Source of the DNA: Clostridiales bacterium
Lineage (GTDB): Bacteria; Bacillota; Clostridia; Christensenellales; Aristaeellaceae
DNA: 27,026 bases
Assembly: GCA_004557905.1 (NCBI GenBank)
Contig: SFFH01000021.1
Span: 1-27,026, forward strand
Direction: 5' to 3'
This document shows positions 7,654 to 14,632 of this stretch, piece by piece (the first letter of the stretch is position 1; every line of letters starts with the position of its first letter). The notes below the pieces were generated by a model. That model saw only the letters and a program-made list of their open reading frames with translations, had not been told where the DNA came from and did not search any database. Position numbers and translations under genes: made by a program.

Positions 7654-7711
7654 CCTATGGCCGGGCATGCAAAAGGCCGGGCGGGCACGCGAGATCGGGC
7701 CGCGGGCCGCC

Positions 7712-8620
7712 TCACGCCCAGAAATCCTCCGTCTGCCTGAGGATTTCCCCGGTCGGCGTGATCGTCGCCTCGTAGATCGACGCGCCGGTTTTCCGGAGGT
7801 AATGCCCGATCAGCGCGTATCCGCAGGCGTAGCCGCCGCAATACGGCATCCCGATGGGCTGACCGCCGCGCAGTGCCATGATCTCGTCGCCGTAGAGATA
7901 CGAGGAAAGCGCCCCAAAATCGCTTGTCCCGAGATGGTCCTGGATGAGCGGCTTGACGACGTCCCGCAGCGTCTGCTGCGGCGTCTCCCTGACCCACTTG
8001 CCGACCTTGTCCTCGCCGAACATGCATGCGGCAAAGGTTTCCGCCAGGCCCTCCGACACGATCATGTCCGCCAGGGTGATCTGATTGCTCCACTGCATGA
8101 ACTGCCAGCGGACATTGTGATTGGTCTCATGCGCCAGTGCCACGGGCAGCAGGGCAAGCGACCGCTCGCTTGGGACAATCGAGCCGATGATATAGCCGGG
8201 AATCCCGCCGTCTCCGCAATAGTCGCCCGCCATGACGGTCATGGGGCTCTGCGGATCGCTCAGCAGAACCGTAAACACGTACTCCTGCTTCGGCAGGGTG
8301 ATGCCGTGCTGCTCAAAGCCCTCGAGCGTGTTGCGGATGCTGCTTTCACAGCTCGCCCAGAACGCATCGTCACTGATCTTCCCGATTTCCGTCTCGCGCT
8401 CCCGCGTGATCTGCGCCGGCGTGTAATAGCCGCTCATCGCGGCGGCGGACACCACATCATAGCCGCCGGCGTTTTCCGCCCTCAGCGGCGCGCCGACGCA
8501 CGCCCATTTAAACGCAAAGGGCCCCATCAGCTCGTCCCGGTACAGATTGTCTTTTTCCTCCGGCGCCGCGCTCATCATGCTGCGATAGATGCGGTCGGAG
8601 CGGATTGCTGTCATGTTCAT
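7712..8620 (-). CDS. DUF2268-type predicted zinc metalloprotease
   Basis: A 302-residue soluble protein with the zinc-protease motif HETNH at 164-168 and a downstream SEGLAE (E190 or E194) as likely third ligand, preceded by a YIIGSIVPSE strand. This pattern fits the DUF2268 (PF10026) predicted zinc-dependent proteases. No signal peptide or membrane segment is seen, so it should act inside the cell. GGAGG lies eight bases before the ATG at 8620, and that ATG overlaps the stop of the upstream permease gene (ATGA), so it is the last member of the TetR-controlled ABC transporter operon. The substrate is unknown; it might act on the transported molecule or on a transporter part, but nothing in the sequence shows this. 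Confidence 0.75.
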   Translation of the reverse strand: MNMTAIRSDRIYRSMMSAAPEEKDNLYRDELMGPFAFKWACVGAPLRAENAGGYDVVSAAAMSGYYTPAQITRERETEIGKISDDAFWASCESSIRNTLEGFEQHGITLPKQEYVFTVLLSDPQSPMTVMAGDYCGDGGIPGYIIGSIVPSERSLALLPVALAHETNHNVRWQFMQWSNQITLADMIVSEGLAETFAACMFGEDKVGKWVRETPQQTLRDVVKPLIQDHLGTSDFGALSSYLYGDEIMALRGGQPIGMPYCGGYACGYALIGHYLRKTGASIYEATITPTGEILRQTEDFWA

Positions 8621-9441
8621 CGTAAAACCTCCTTATGCTTTCTCTTGTTCAGGCATGGGCACAGGATACACGATGACGCAGCGTCAGGGTCAATAGGAAT
8701 TTTCGAATTTTCCAAATCGCTTTTGCGATCAAGGAAACGGCAGCCTCTTTGGATTCTTCTCCATAGCGCCGCGATCCAGCCGACCGCCGCCGCAAAGGAC
8801 GGCAGGAAATACGTCAGACGGCTCTCCAGCATGGCCTTTCCCATCCAGAAGGACGGCAGAAAGGACAGGCCAAAGCACAGCGGCGCCGGAACGAACCAGG
8901 GCACGAGCGCGCCGAGAATGATCAGCGAGGACAGCTTGGTGACGGCCATGCCCTCCAGCTTGTTGGCGGAAAGCGCGACGACCAGCAGCGCGACGATCAC
9001 GCCCTGCAGCGCCCCGGTCAGGGACAGGCACAGCACCGCCCCTGCAAGCAAAGCAGAAAGATGAAATACCGGCAGCAGCAAAGCCGTGACCGAGAATGCC
9101 GCCAGCGCCGGGAGCACGATGCGGGACACATAGTACCCGTTTCTCCCGCACGCCGTCGCAAACAGGTACCGGTCGATATGATCATCCCGTTCCTCCAGCA
9201 TCACCATGGCGGCAATAAAGCAGAACATCGCCGGGGTCAGGGAGGCAAGGAGAATATCGAACAGACCGTAGTACGGGGACAGCGCTGTGCCTGTACAGCG
9301 AACCAGGACTTCCTCCGCCGCGGGGACGCCGCAGCGCAGGGCGACGCCCGCGAGCAGCGGAGCCGCCCCCGCCGCAAGCAGCATCCTGTCCCGACGAATC
9401 AGCCTCAGCATCTGCAAAAAGCTCCGCCACACAACGCTCAC
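8617..9441 (-). CDS. ABC-2 type transporter permease (second subunit)
   Basis: About 274 residues with six predicted membrane segments between residues ~15 and ~225, including ALSPYYGLFDILLASLTP and LSALLAGAVLCLSLTGALQG. The arrangement ATPase plus two small permeases is that of the fluoroquinolone-export type ABC transporters. The proposed start is the GTG at 9441, which overlaps the stop of the first permease (GTGA) and has GGAGG nine bases upstream; no ATG is suitably placed. The last ~45 residues (from about RGCRFLDRKSDLENSK) form a polar, cysteine- and lysine-rich tail coded by DNA poorer in GC than its surroundings, which may be a frame-shifted or newly extended end. Confidence 0.75.
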   Translation of the reverse strand: MSVVWRSFLQMLRLIRRDRMLLAAGAAPLLAGVALRCGVPAAEEVLVRCTGTALSPYYGLFDILLASLTPAMFCFIAAMVMLEERDDHIDRYLFATACGRNGYYVSRIVLPALAAFSVTALLLPVFHLSALLAGAVLCLSLTGALQGVIVALLVVALSANKLEGMAVTKLSSLIILGALVPWFVPAPLCFGLSFLPSFWMGKAMLESRLTYFLPSFAAAVGWIAALWRRIQRGCRFLDRKSDLENSKIPIDPDAASSCILCPCLNKRKHKEVLR

Positions 9442-10118
9442 AGACGAACACCTCCATCCCCCGTCCACATGTTCAAAACGCAGCTTCGCGCCGCGGCGTA
9501 CAGCAGCCCGATGAGGGCTGTGGTGAGAACCAGCCCGGCGGCGGAGCACCCCCTGCCAGCGATGAAACCCATGCAGACGTTGGCGGGATAGAGGCTGAGC
9601 CAGCCAGGGGTAATGCCCAGCAGATGCAGCACAGCGGGCAGAAAGGTCAGGAGCTCGACCGGCACGCTGACCAGGAGAAAATGATTCAGGCTCTGCGCCC
9701 GCGTCGCGAGGATCAGCCCCAGCAGCGTGAACAGCACGCTGGCCAGAAACGTACCCAGCAGCACCAGGGAAAGCCGGCTGCACTTCACCGCCGCCCCCAG
9801 CACCGCCGATACCCCCAGCGCGATGGTGCTGAGCGAAAGCACCTTGGAACACACGTATTCCCATGCCTTGATGGGCGACACCGCAAAGCCGGCCGTCACC
9901 CGCTGGCTCTTTTCCAGCAGAATGATGGCGCCCATGAAGAACAGACCCATCGCCGCAGGATCGGAGAAGATGAGCAGCGCGGCGGCGTTCTTCTGCCAAG
10001 ATGAGGGCAGGGAAACCAGCACCGCCGCGTACAGCGCCGTCAAAAATCCGTACAGGAAATGGATGCCATACCTCGCCTGGAACTTTAGCTCCCACAGGGG
10101 CAGCTGCCGCAGCCTCAT
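9438..10118 (-). CDS. ABC-2 type transporter permease (first subunit)
   Basis: A 226-residue integral membrane protein of six segments, with a cytoplasmic loop LEKSQRVTAGFAVSPIKAWEY between segments 2 and 3 that is typical of ABC-2 permeases related to the fluoroquinolone export subunit. It starts with an ATG overlapping the ATPase stop (ATGA) and ends by overlapping the GTG of the second permease. It should form the heteromeric pore with that subunit. The natural substrate is unknown. Confidence 0.82.
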   Translation of the reverse strand: MRLRQLPLWELKFQARYGIHFLYGFLTALYAAVLVSLPSSWQKNAAALLIFSDPAAMGLFFMGAIILLEKSQRVTAGFAVSPIKAWEYVCSKVLSLSTIALGVSAVLGAAVKCSRLSLVLLGTFLASVLFTLLGLILATRAQSLNHFLLVSVPVELLTFLPAVLHLLGITPGWLSLYPANVCMGFIAGRGCSAAGLVLTTALIGLLYAAARSCVLNMWTGDGGVRL

Positions 10119-10960
10119 ACCAGTGTCCTCCCGGTGATCTCCAAAAAGATGTCGTTCAGCGTGGGTTCGCTGCTGTGGATGGAGCGCAGGCGGTTCTGCG
10201 CCACAAGCGTCTGAAGCCGCGCATCCTCCGACAGCCTGTCCATCGGGCAGCTTGCCGTCCGCTCGCCTTCGTCAAACCATGTGTAGGTGACCTGCGCCGC
10301 ACCCCGGGACATGATGAGGCTGTGCGGGCTGTCCAGCGCGAAGATTCGCCCGCCGACGATAAAGGCCACCCGATCGCACAGCTCCGCCGCATCCTGCATG
10401 TTGTGCGTGGTCAGCAGAATGGTCTTTCCTCTGCGCTTCTCCTCCAGGATCATGTCCTTCATCAGCCGGCTGTTCGTCGGGTCAAGGCCGCTGGTGGGCT
10501 CGTCCAGAAACAGGAGAGCCGGATCGTGCAGCAGCGCCTTGACGAAGTTCAGGCGGCTTTTCATGCCCTTGGAGTAGGCCGACACCCGCTTGTCCGCGTC
10601 GTTTTCAAGCCCCACCATGGCAAGCAGCTCCGGAATGGAGCGGGCCTGCCTGCGGTAGAGCGAGGAGAAGAATTGGAGGTTCTCCCTCGCGGACAGCTTT
10701 TCATACAGCGTGGAAAACTCAAAATCCACGCCGATGGACGCATAAAAGTCCGCGCCGTGGTGCTTGCACTCGACACCGTTCACCCTCACAGAGCCCTGAT
10801 AATGAGGAAGCATTCCCAGCAGGATTCTTTGAAGTGTGCTCTTTCCGGCGCCGGACGGGCCCAGAAAGCCGAAGATTTCTCCTTTATCCACGGAAAAGCT
10901 CATGTCCTGAATGATGGGATTGGCGGTATAGCTGAACGAGAGATGACTGACCTGTATCAT
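10115..10960 (-). CDS. ABC transporter ATP-binding protein
   Basis: A 281-residue ATPase subunit. Walker A is GPSGAGKST (residues ~34-42), the signature is YSKGMKSR, Walker B is LLFLDEPTSGLDP, and the H-loop is TTHN. The C-terminal ~70 residues form the extra domain common in multidrug and bacitracin-type exporters. The signature begins YSKGM, as is usual in ABC-2 exporters. It powers the two permeases directly downstream, with which its gene overlaps. The ATG at 10960 follows AAAAGGAGC. A putative TetR operator lies 24-51 bases upstream, so expression is probably inducible. Confidence 0.92.
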   Translation of the reverse strand: MIQVSHLSFSYTANPIIQDMSFSVDKGEIFGFLGPSGAGKSTLQRILLGMLPHYQGSVRVNGVECKHHGADFYASIGVDFEFSTLYEKLSARENLQFFSSLYRRQARSIPELLAMVGLENDADKRVSAYSKGMKSRLNFVKALLHDPALLFLDEPTSGLDPTNSRLMKDMILEEKRRGKTILLTTHNMQDAAELCDRVAFIVGGRIFALDSPHSLIMSRGAAQVTYTWFDEGERTASCPMDRLSEDARLQTLVAQNRLRSIHSSEPTLNDIFLEITGRTLV

Positions 10961-10983
10961 GGATTCCGCTCCTTTTATATCTG

Positions 10984-11011
10984 TTTGACCAATTTATTAT
11001 GAACAGTCAAA
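10984..11011. promoter_or_regulatory. Putative TetR operator upstream of the ABC transporter genes
   Basis: TTTGAC at 10984-10989 and GTCAAA at 11006-11011 form an inverted repeat with a 16-base AT-rich centre. The same arrangement, TTTGAC-N16-GTCAGT, precedes the TetR gene at 11658-11685, and the first nine bases are the same in both. The minus strand also reads TTGACT here, a possible -35 box, but a good -10 partner was not found. Confidence 0.65.
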
Positions 11012-11051
11012 ATAATGTCTGCGGATAGTCCGGCGGAAAACCGGACTTGGT

Positions 11052-11642
11052 TCAGATGATTTGTGTGACCACGCCGTGGATCAGCAGCCGGAGCGCCTGC
11101 TCGTAGTGCGCCTCGCCGATTTCCTTTTTGTGCAGCGTCGCATAATAGATGGCATGAAAGGCGGCGCTCAGCACCTCCAGATCGGCATCCTTTTTCGCAG
11201 GGAGCAGCGTCAGCAGCTTCCCGATCGTATCCGTATCCTCCCGCAGATGCGCCTTGACGACCTCCTGCGGCAGCTTGCGAACCAGCAGCTCGATGTTCTC
11301 GGAATCCATCAGCCTGAAAATGGGCATGTCCTCCGTCATCCTGTAGAACGAAAAAATCACATCAGTGATGTCCTCTGCCGTGGGCGATGCTCCTGCAAGG
11401 CCGGAGAGCGCCTGAACCAGCTCCCGGTTGACCTGCTCGTGCTGCTCCTGAATGACTTCAAACAGAAGCAGCTCCTTGGATGGATAGAACAGGTAAAAGG
11501 TCCCCTTGGGGATGTGCACGCGCCTGACGATTTCATCCACCGTGGTGCGTCGGATGCCGAACTGCCCCATGCACGCCGCCGCTTCCTCCTTCAGGCGTTT
11601 GGTGATATAGGCCCGCTCCTGATCGGAATAGCTCTTCGGCAA
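11052..11642 (-). CDS. TetR-family transcriptional regulator of the ABC transporter cassette
   Basis: A 196-residue TetR repressor. The N-terminal helix-turn-helix is clear (FGIRRTTVDEIVRRVHIPKG followed by TFYLFYPSKELLLFEV), and the rest is the helical ligand-binding and dimerisation domain. The chosen start is the TTG at 11642, because AAGGAGGGG lies about six bases upstream; an open frame reaching 11675 runs across this site. The gene precedes the transporter genes in the same direction, with 91 bases between. Matching operator-like repeats before both suggest that it represses itself and the transporter, and is released by a transported compound. The ligand is unknown. Confidence 0.85.
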   Translation of the reverse strand: MPKSYSDQERAYITKRLKEEAAACMGQFGIRRTTVDEIVRRVHIPKGTFYLFYPSKELLLFEVIQEQHEQVNRELVQALSGLAGASPTAEDITDVIFSFYRMTEDMPIFRLMDSENIELLVRKLPQEVVKAHLREDTDTIGKLLTLLPAKKDADLEVLSAAFHAIYYATLHKKEIGEAHYEQALRLLIHGVVTQII

Positions 11643-11657
11643 CGCTATCCCCTCCTT

Positions 11658-11685
11658 TTTGACCAAATATATCAATATAGTCAGT
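11658..11685. promoter_or_regulatory. Putative TetR autoregulatory operator
   Basis: TTTGAC at 11658-11663 and GTCAGT at 11680-11685 flank a 16-base AT-rich centre, as in the site at 10984-11011. It overlaps the downstream edge of the -10 box and the expected transcription start of the TetR gene, a position suited to repression. Confidence 0.65.
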
Positions 11686-11711
11686 ATAGCTCAGATGTGT
11701 GCTCCTGTCAG
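11683..11711 (-). promoter_or_regulatory. Promoter of the first TetR gene
   Basis: On the minus strand CTGACA (11711-11706) and TATACT (11688-11683) are 17 bases apart. The -10 box overlaps the putative operator by three bases. Confidence 0.65.
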
Positions 11712-11839
11712 GGCATCTGTTCTTCCTTCAGGCGCTCCAGCGCCTGCGGGCTGCTCACATGAGTCGATCCGGCTGCGCGGCATGTCTTCATCATCAGAAA
11801 GGTTTCCATTCTGGTCAGAGAAATTCTGTCGGAGACCGC

Positions 11840-11861
11840 TTGACAGCTAATGTTCATTAGC
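11840..11861. promoter_or_regulatory. TTGACA box and palindrome GCTAATG-TT-CATTAGC before the second TetR gene
   Basis: A perfect -35 hexamer TTGACA (11840-11845) runs straight into a palindrome with seven-base arms (11846-11861). This is a typical TetR operator position. No -10 box lies at the normal distance, so the active promoter is uncertain. Confidence 0.5.
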
Positions 11862-12509
11862 AAACCGAAGGAAGGGATCTCCATACACACCAAACAGAAA
11901 ATCCTCCTGGAAGCCCTTCGCCTGTTTTCGCAGAAGGGGTACGACGCCGTGAGCGTCGAGCAGATTGCGGACGCCGTGGGCATCAGGGCGCCGTCCCTGT
12001 ACAAGCATTACAAGGGCAAGCAGGACATCTTTGAAGCGATTTTTGAGGAAACGACGAAGCGGTACGGGGAATTCACGGATTCCATTTCCGTTCATCCGGG
12101 GGATTCTGAGCAGGACTTGTCGGTGTTCCGCGCCATCACCGCAGATGCGCTGGTGGAGAAGGTGCGCTCCCTGATTGCCTACTCCCTCCACGACGAATTT
12201 GTCAGCCAGTTCCGGCGAATGATGACCATCGAGCAGTTCCGCTCCCCGGAGCTGTCGTCGCTGTATTCCCAGCGGTATGTGGCGCAGATTCAGCAGTACC
12301 ACGAGGGGCTGTTTCGGCGGATAATCGCGGCAGGCGTGATGCGCAGCGAGAATCCGGAGCTCCTCGCCCTGATGTACGATGCGCCGATTCTGCTCCTGCT
12401 GGGGGAATGCGACCGCCATCCGGAAAAGGAGCAGGACATTATGGACACGCTGGAAAAGCATGTGCGGCTGTTCTACCGGCTCTTTCACGAGGAGCCGGCG
12501 AAAGAATGA
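11850..12509 (+). CDS. TetR-family transcriptional regulator heading a flavodoxin operon
   Basis: A TetR repressor of up to 219 residues. The helix-turn-helix reads EALRLFSQKGYDAVSVEQIA then VGIRAPSLYKHYKGKQDIF; the remainder is a helical ligand domain. The start is uncertain. The ATG at 11850 lies inside the palindrome and has no ribosome binding site, whereas AAGGAAGGG at 11868-11876 points to an in-frame ATA codon at 11883, which could be a non-standard or mutated start. Starting there would place the family's usual beginning (HTKQKILLEALRLF) at the N-terminus. It is followed after 13 bases by the flavodoxin gene and probably controls this operon and itself. It is not closely similar to the neighbouring TetR protein. 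Confidence 0.82.
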   Translation: MFISKPKEGISIHTKQKILLEALRLFSQKGYDAVSVEQIADAVGIRAPSLYKHYKGKQDIFEAIFEETTKRYGEFTDSISVHPGDSEQDLSVFRAITADALVEKVRSLIAYSLHDEFVSQFRRMMTIEQFRSPELSSLYSQRYVAQIQQYHEGLFRRIIAAGVMRSENPELLALMYDAPILLLLGECDRHPEKEQDIMDTLEKHVRLFYRLFHEEPAKE

Positions 12510-12522
12510 GGAAGGAAAGCGT

Positions 12523-13047
12523 ATGATTCAAGCAGTTGTTTACACATCGAACACCGGCAGCACCGAGCAGTATGCCAGGCTGCTGGGGCAGGAGACGGGT
12601 CTGCCCGTCTGCTCTCTTACGGAAGCCAGGAAAACCCTGAGCGCCGGCACGCAGATCCTCTATCTGGGGTGGGTGATGGCCGGCAGCATTCAGGGCTATG
12701 CCGATGCGGCGAGGCTCTACCGGATCCCCATGATCTGCGCCGTGGGCATGGAGCCTGCCGGAAAGGAGCAGGAGCTTCGGGAGAAAAACGGCATCCCGCA
12801 GGATGCGGCGCTGTATGCCCTGCAGGGCGGCTATTCTCCCGACAGGCTGCGCGGGATACAGAAGCTGATGATGCGCATGATCACCGGCAGCATGGCCAAA
12901 AAGCTGGCGGCAAAGGCGGACCGGACGCCCGAGGAGGACGATCTGCTGGACCTGATGGAGCACGGCGGCAGCCGGGTCAGCCTGGAGAAGCTGGCCGCGC
13001 CGCTCCGGTGGTGCCGACAAAACCTGGGAGATGCCCGGCATGAATGA
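12523..13047 (+). CDS. Flavodoxin-domain protein
   Basis: A 174-residue protein that begins with the FMN phosphate-binding loop YTSNTGSTEQYARLLG (residues ~7-22), followed by the strand ILYLGWVMAGSIQGY. This fits flavodoxin-like proteins, including the HemG-like group, which carry electrons on non-covalently bound FMN. The C-terminal part (residues ~95-174) is helical and less typical. The ATG at 12523 follows GAGGAAGGAAAG. It ends eight bases inside the next gene. With an FMN-binding-domain protein two genes downstream, it suggests a small flavin-based redox system, though the partner is not shown. Confidence 0.75.
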   Translation: MIQAVVYTSNTGSTEQYARLLGQETGLPVCSLTEARKTLSAGTQILYLGWVMAGSIQGYADAARLYRIPMICAVGMEPAGKEQELREKNGIPQDAALYALQGGYSPDRLRGIQKLMMRMITGSMAKKLAAKADRTPEEDDLLDLMEHGGSRVSLEKLAAPLRWCRQNLGDARHE

Positions 13048-13675
13048 GAAGCTGGCGCGCCATCTGGGCTGGCTGGGGCTGGTGAGCCTGCTGTCCTATA
13101 CCGCTGCGGTGGTCTTTTCTCCCCTCGCCTATCCGGGATACGACTGGATGGCGCAGGCGGTCAGCGACCTGTCCGCGGACACCGCCCCGTCGCGGGTCCT
13201 TTGGAATCAGCTGGGCGCGCTGTATATGCCCTGCGGCATCGTCTGCGTGACCCTGTGCTGCATTACGGTAAAGGAGCATTTCAACCGGGCTGTGCGGGCG
13301 GGCATTGGCCTGTTTGCGCTGATGAACTGGATTTCCGCCGTGGGCTACGCCATGTTTCCGCTGACGCAGGCCGGGATTTCCGGGCAGCTTCAGGATGTGA
13401 TGCACCTGGCCGTCACGGCAGCGGTGGTGCTGCTGTCCATCGCATCCCTGACGCTCATTGCCTATGGGGGTCTGCGGCAGCAATCCTGCCCCGCGCTGGG
13501 CAGATGGGCGCTGGCCGCGCTGGGCCTGATGATCGCCGGCGCTGTGGGCACAGCCGTTCTTCCCCGTGCGTACTTCGGCATCCCGGAGCGGTTCAGCGTG
13601 TTCGCGTGCGCCGGCTTCACGGCGGTGCTGGGCATTTTTGAGTGCCGGGGATGGGAAAAGCAGGAGGATGTATGA
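13040..13675 (+). CDS. DUF998 family integral membrane protein
   Basis: A 211-residue protein with six hydrophobic segments. It matches the DUF998 pattern in the first loop (PGYDWMAQAVSDLSA) and in the MFPLTQAG motif between segments 3 and 4. Members have no established function. The ATG at 13040 has GGGAG about ten bases upstream; the ATG at 13031 would be almost on top of that site. Its end overlaps the start of the FMN-binding gene (ATGA), so the four genes are tightly linked. Confidence 0.75.
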   Translation: MNEKLARHLGWLGLVSLLSYTAAVVFSPLAYPGYDWMAQAVSDLSADTAPSRVLWNQLGALYMPCGIVCVTLCCITVKEHFNRAVRAGIGLFALMNWISAVGYAMFPLTQAGISGQLQDVMHLAVTAAVVLLSIASLTLIAYGGLRQQSCPALGRWALAALGLMIAGAVGTAVLPRAYFGIPERFSVFACAGFTAVLGIFECRGWEKQEDV

Positions 13676-14073
13676 AAAAAGCCGGAAAAATCCTGCTGGT
13701 GATCGCGTGCGTCATCGGCGTGGCCGTTGGCGGCGTACGCCTTGTGATGGACAGGTAGGTCGGAAAGATGTACACACAGCTGGACGCGGTGGCCGTCGCT
13801 GCGCCGGAGCAGGTGGCGGACGGCACCTATGAGGGCACGGCGGAAACCCCGCTGGTCAAGGTCACTGTGGAGGTGACCGTGCAGGACCACATCCTCAGGG
13901 AAATCCGGCTTCTCCGCCACGAAAACGGGCAGGGCGCCCCGGCGGAGGCCATGCTCCCGGAGATGCTGAGCCGGAATACCAGCGAGGTGGACAGCGTATC
14001 CGGGGCAACCCTGTCCAGCAAGGCTATCCGCGCTGCCGTGCGGAACGCGCTGGCAAAGGGAGCCGCGAATTGA
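13672..14073 (+). pseudogene. FMN-binding-domain protein interrupted by an in-frame TAG
   Basis: The ATG at 13672, four bases after AGGAGG, opens a membrane anchor (MKKAGKILLVIACVIGVAVG) that stops at TAG 13756-13758. The same frame continues without a shift through VGKMYTQLDAV into a complete FMN_bind domain (PF04205): DGTYEGTAETPLVKV, VTVQDHILREI, and VDSVSGATLSSKAI, ending in TGA at 14073. The SGAT motif, with its threonine at 14008-14010, is the site where the flavin transferase ApbE attaches FMN through a phosphoester bond in this family. With the TAG read as an amino acid, the product is a normal 133-residue membrane-anchored flavoprotein. The cause may be a nonsense mutation, suppression of TAG, or a sequencing error. 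The domain could alternatively restart at ATG 13768, but its ribosome binding site is poor and the product would lack the anchor. Confidence 0.8.
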
Positions 14074-14107
14074 GCAGCATCCCCATCGGAAAAGAGGGAT
14101 ACATGGT

Positions 14108-14365
14108 ATGAAGGAGAGCCTGACAGATCTTTGGAACCGTCTGAAAGCAGATGCACGTCAGGACAACATAACCAAGGCAAGGATTGCAGAGCAGACCGTT
14201 CAGCATGCGCTGGCCGGGATTCAGGAGGCCGTGACCCTGAATCCTTCCCTGCCTGAGGCAGAGCAGGAAACACCGCTGACGGAGAATTTTGTGCTCGCGC
14301 AATACCGCGGGAGCAACGAAAAGAAGCACGCGGGACGGCTGTTTGTTCTGCGAAAAAAGGGATGA
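14108..14365 (+). CDS. Small protein of unknown function
   Basis: An 85-residue soluble protein, starting MKESLTDLWNRLKADARQDN, helical in its first half and ending in a basic GRLFVLRKKG. Neither the family nor the function is recognised. It starts 34 bases after the FMN-binding gene in the same direction, with AGAGGG as a distant ribosome binding site. It is likely the last gene of the TetR-flavodoxin operon. Confidence 0.5.
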   Translation: MKESLTDLWNRLKADARQDNITKARIAEQTVQHALAGIQEAVTLNPSLPEAEQETPLTENFVLAQYRGSNEKKHAGRLFVLRKKG

Positions 14366-14428
14366 TCCCATAAAGACGACGCGTGTGCGTGATGCCGGCT
14401 CCATCACCCTTCAGATTCTCAATTTCAT

Positions 14429-14489
14429 CAGCAACACCTATCAAAAAAGACCCGCTTTTCATGGCGAGTCTCTTTGATAGGTGTTGCTG
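14429..14489 (-). terminator. Long hairpin with terminator core between convergent genes
   Basis: The arms CAGCAACACCTATCAAA and TTTGATAGGTGTTGCTG pair perfectly and enclose an inner stem that, on the minus strand, reads GACTCGC/GCGGGTC followed by six T. The inner part is a terminator for the leftward kinase-aldolase genes' downstream side or for readthrough; on the plus strand the T-run is interrupted. In full the hairpin has about 27-base arms with few mismatches, longer than needed for termination. Confidence 0.65.
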
Positions 14490-14632
14490 CGATGATTCTT
14501 ACTGTGTGATGCAAATCCCGCTTGACAAAACTGCTTGTGCTCCGAAACCGCGTTTTTCAGATTGATGAGATGCGTTGGGCTGCCGACCCAAACTCCTTCT
14601 TCGCTTCGCGTGCTCCCATGCGGCTCAGCCTC
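14490..14632. repeat. Intergenic stretch with shortened hairpin repeat R4
   Basis: The only structure recognised is at 14575-14610, a reverse-oriented R1-type unit: on the minus strand CGCGAAGCGAAGAAGGAG followed by TTTGGGT/GCCCAA. The middle stem found in other copies is missing. No gene is apparent. Confidence 0.5.

Noticed and set aside
9442..10095. Extension of the second permease frame to 10095.
   Set aside because: That part is antisense-frame shadow over the first permease; it lacks membrane character and the GTG at 9441 has proper coupling and ribosome binding site.
11708..11857. A 49-residue minus-strand frame (MNISCQAVSDRISLTRMETF...) between the two TetR genes.
   Set aside because: No ribosome binding site, start inside the operator palindrome, end overlapping the TetR promoter, and no recognisable family. 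It might be a gene remnant, but the support is too thin.
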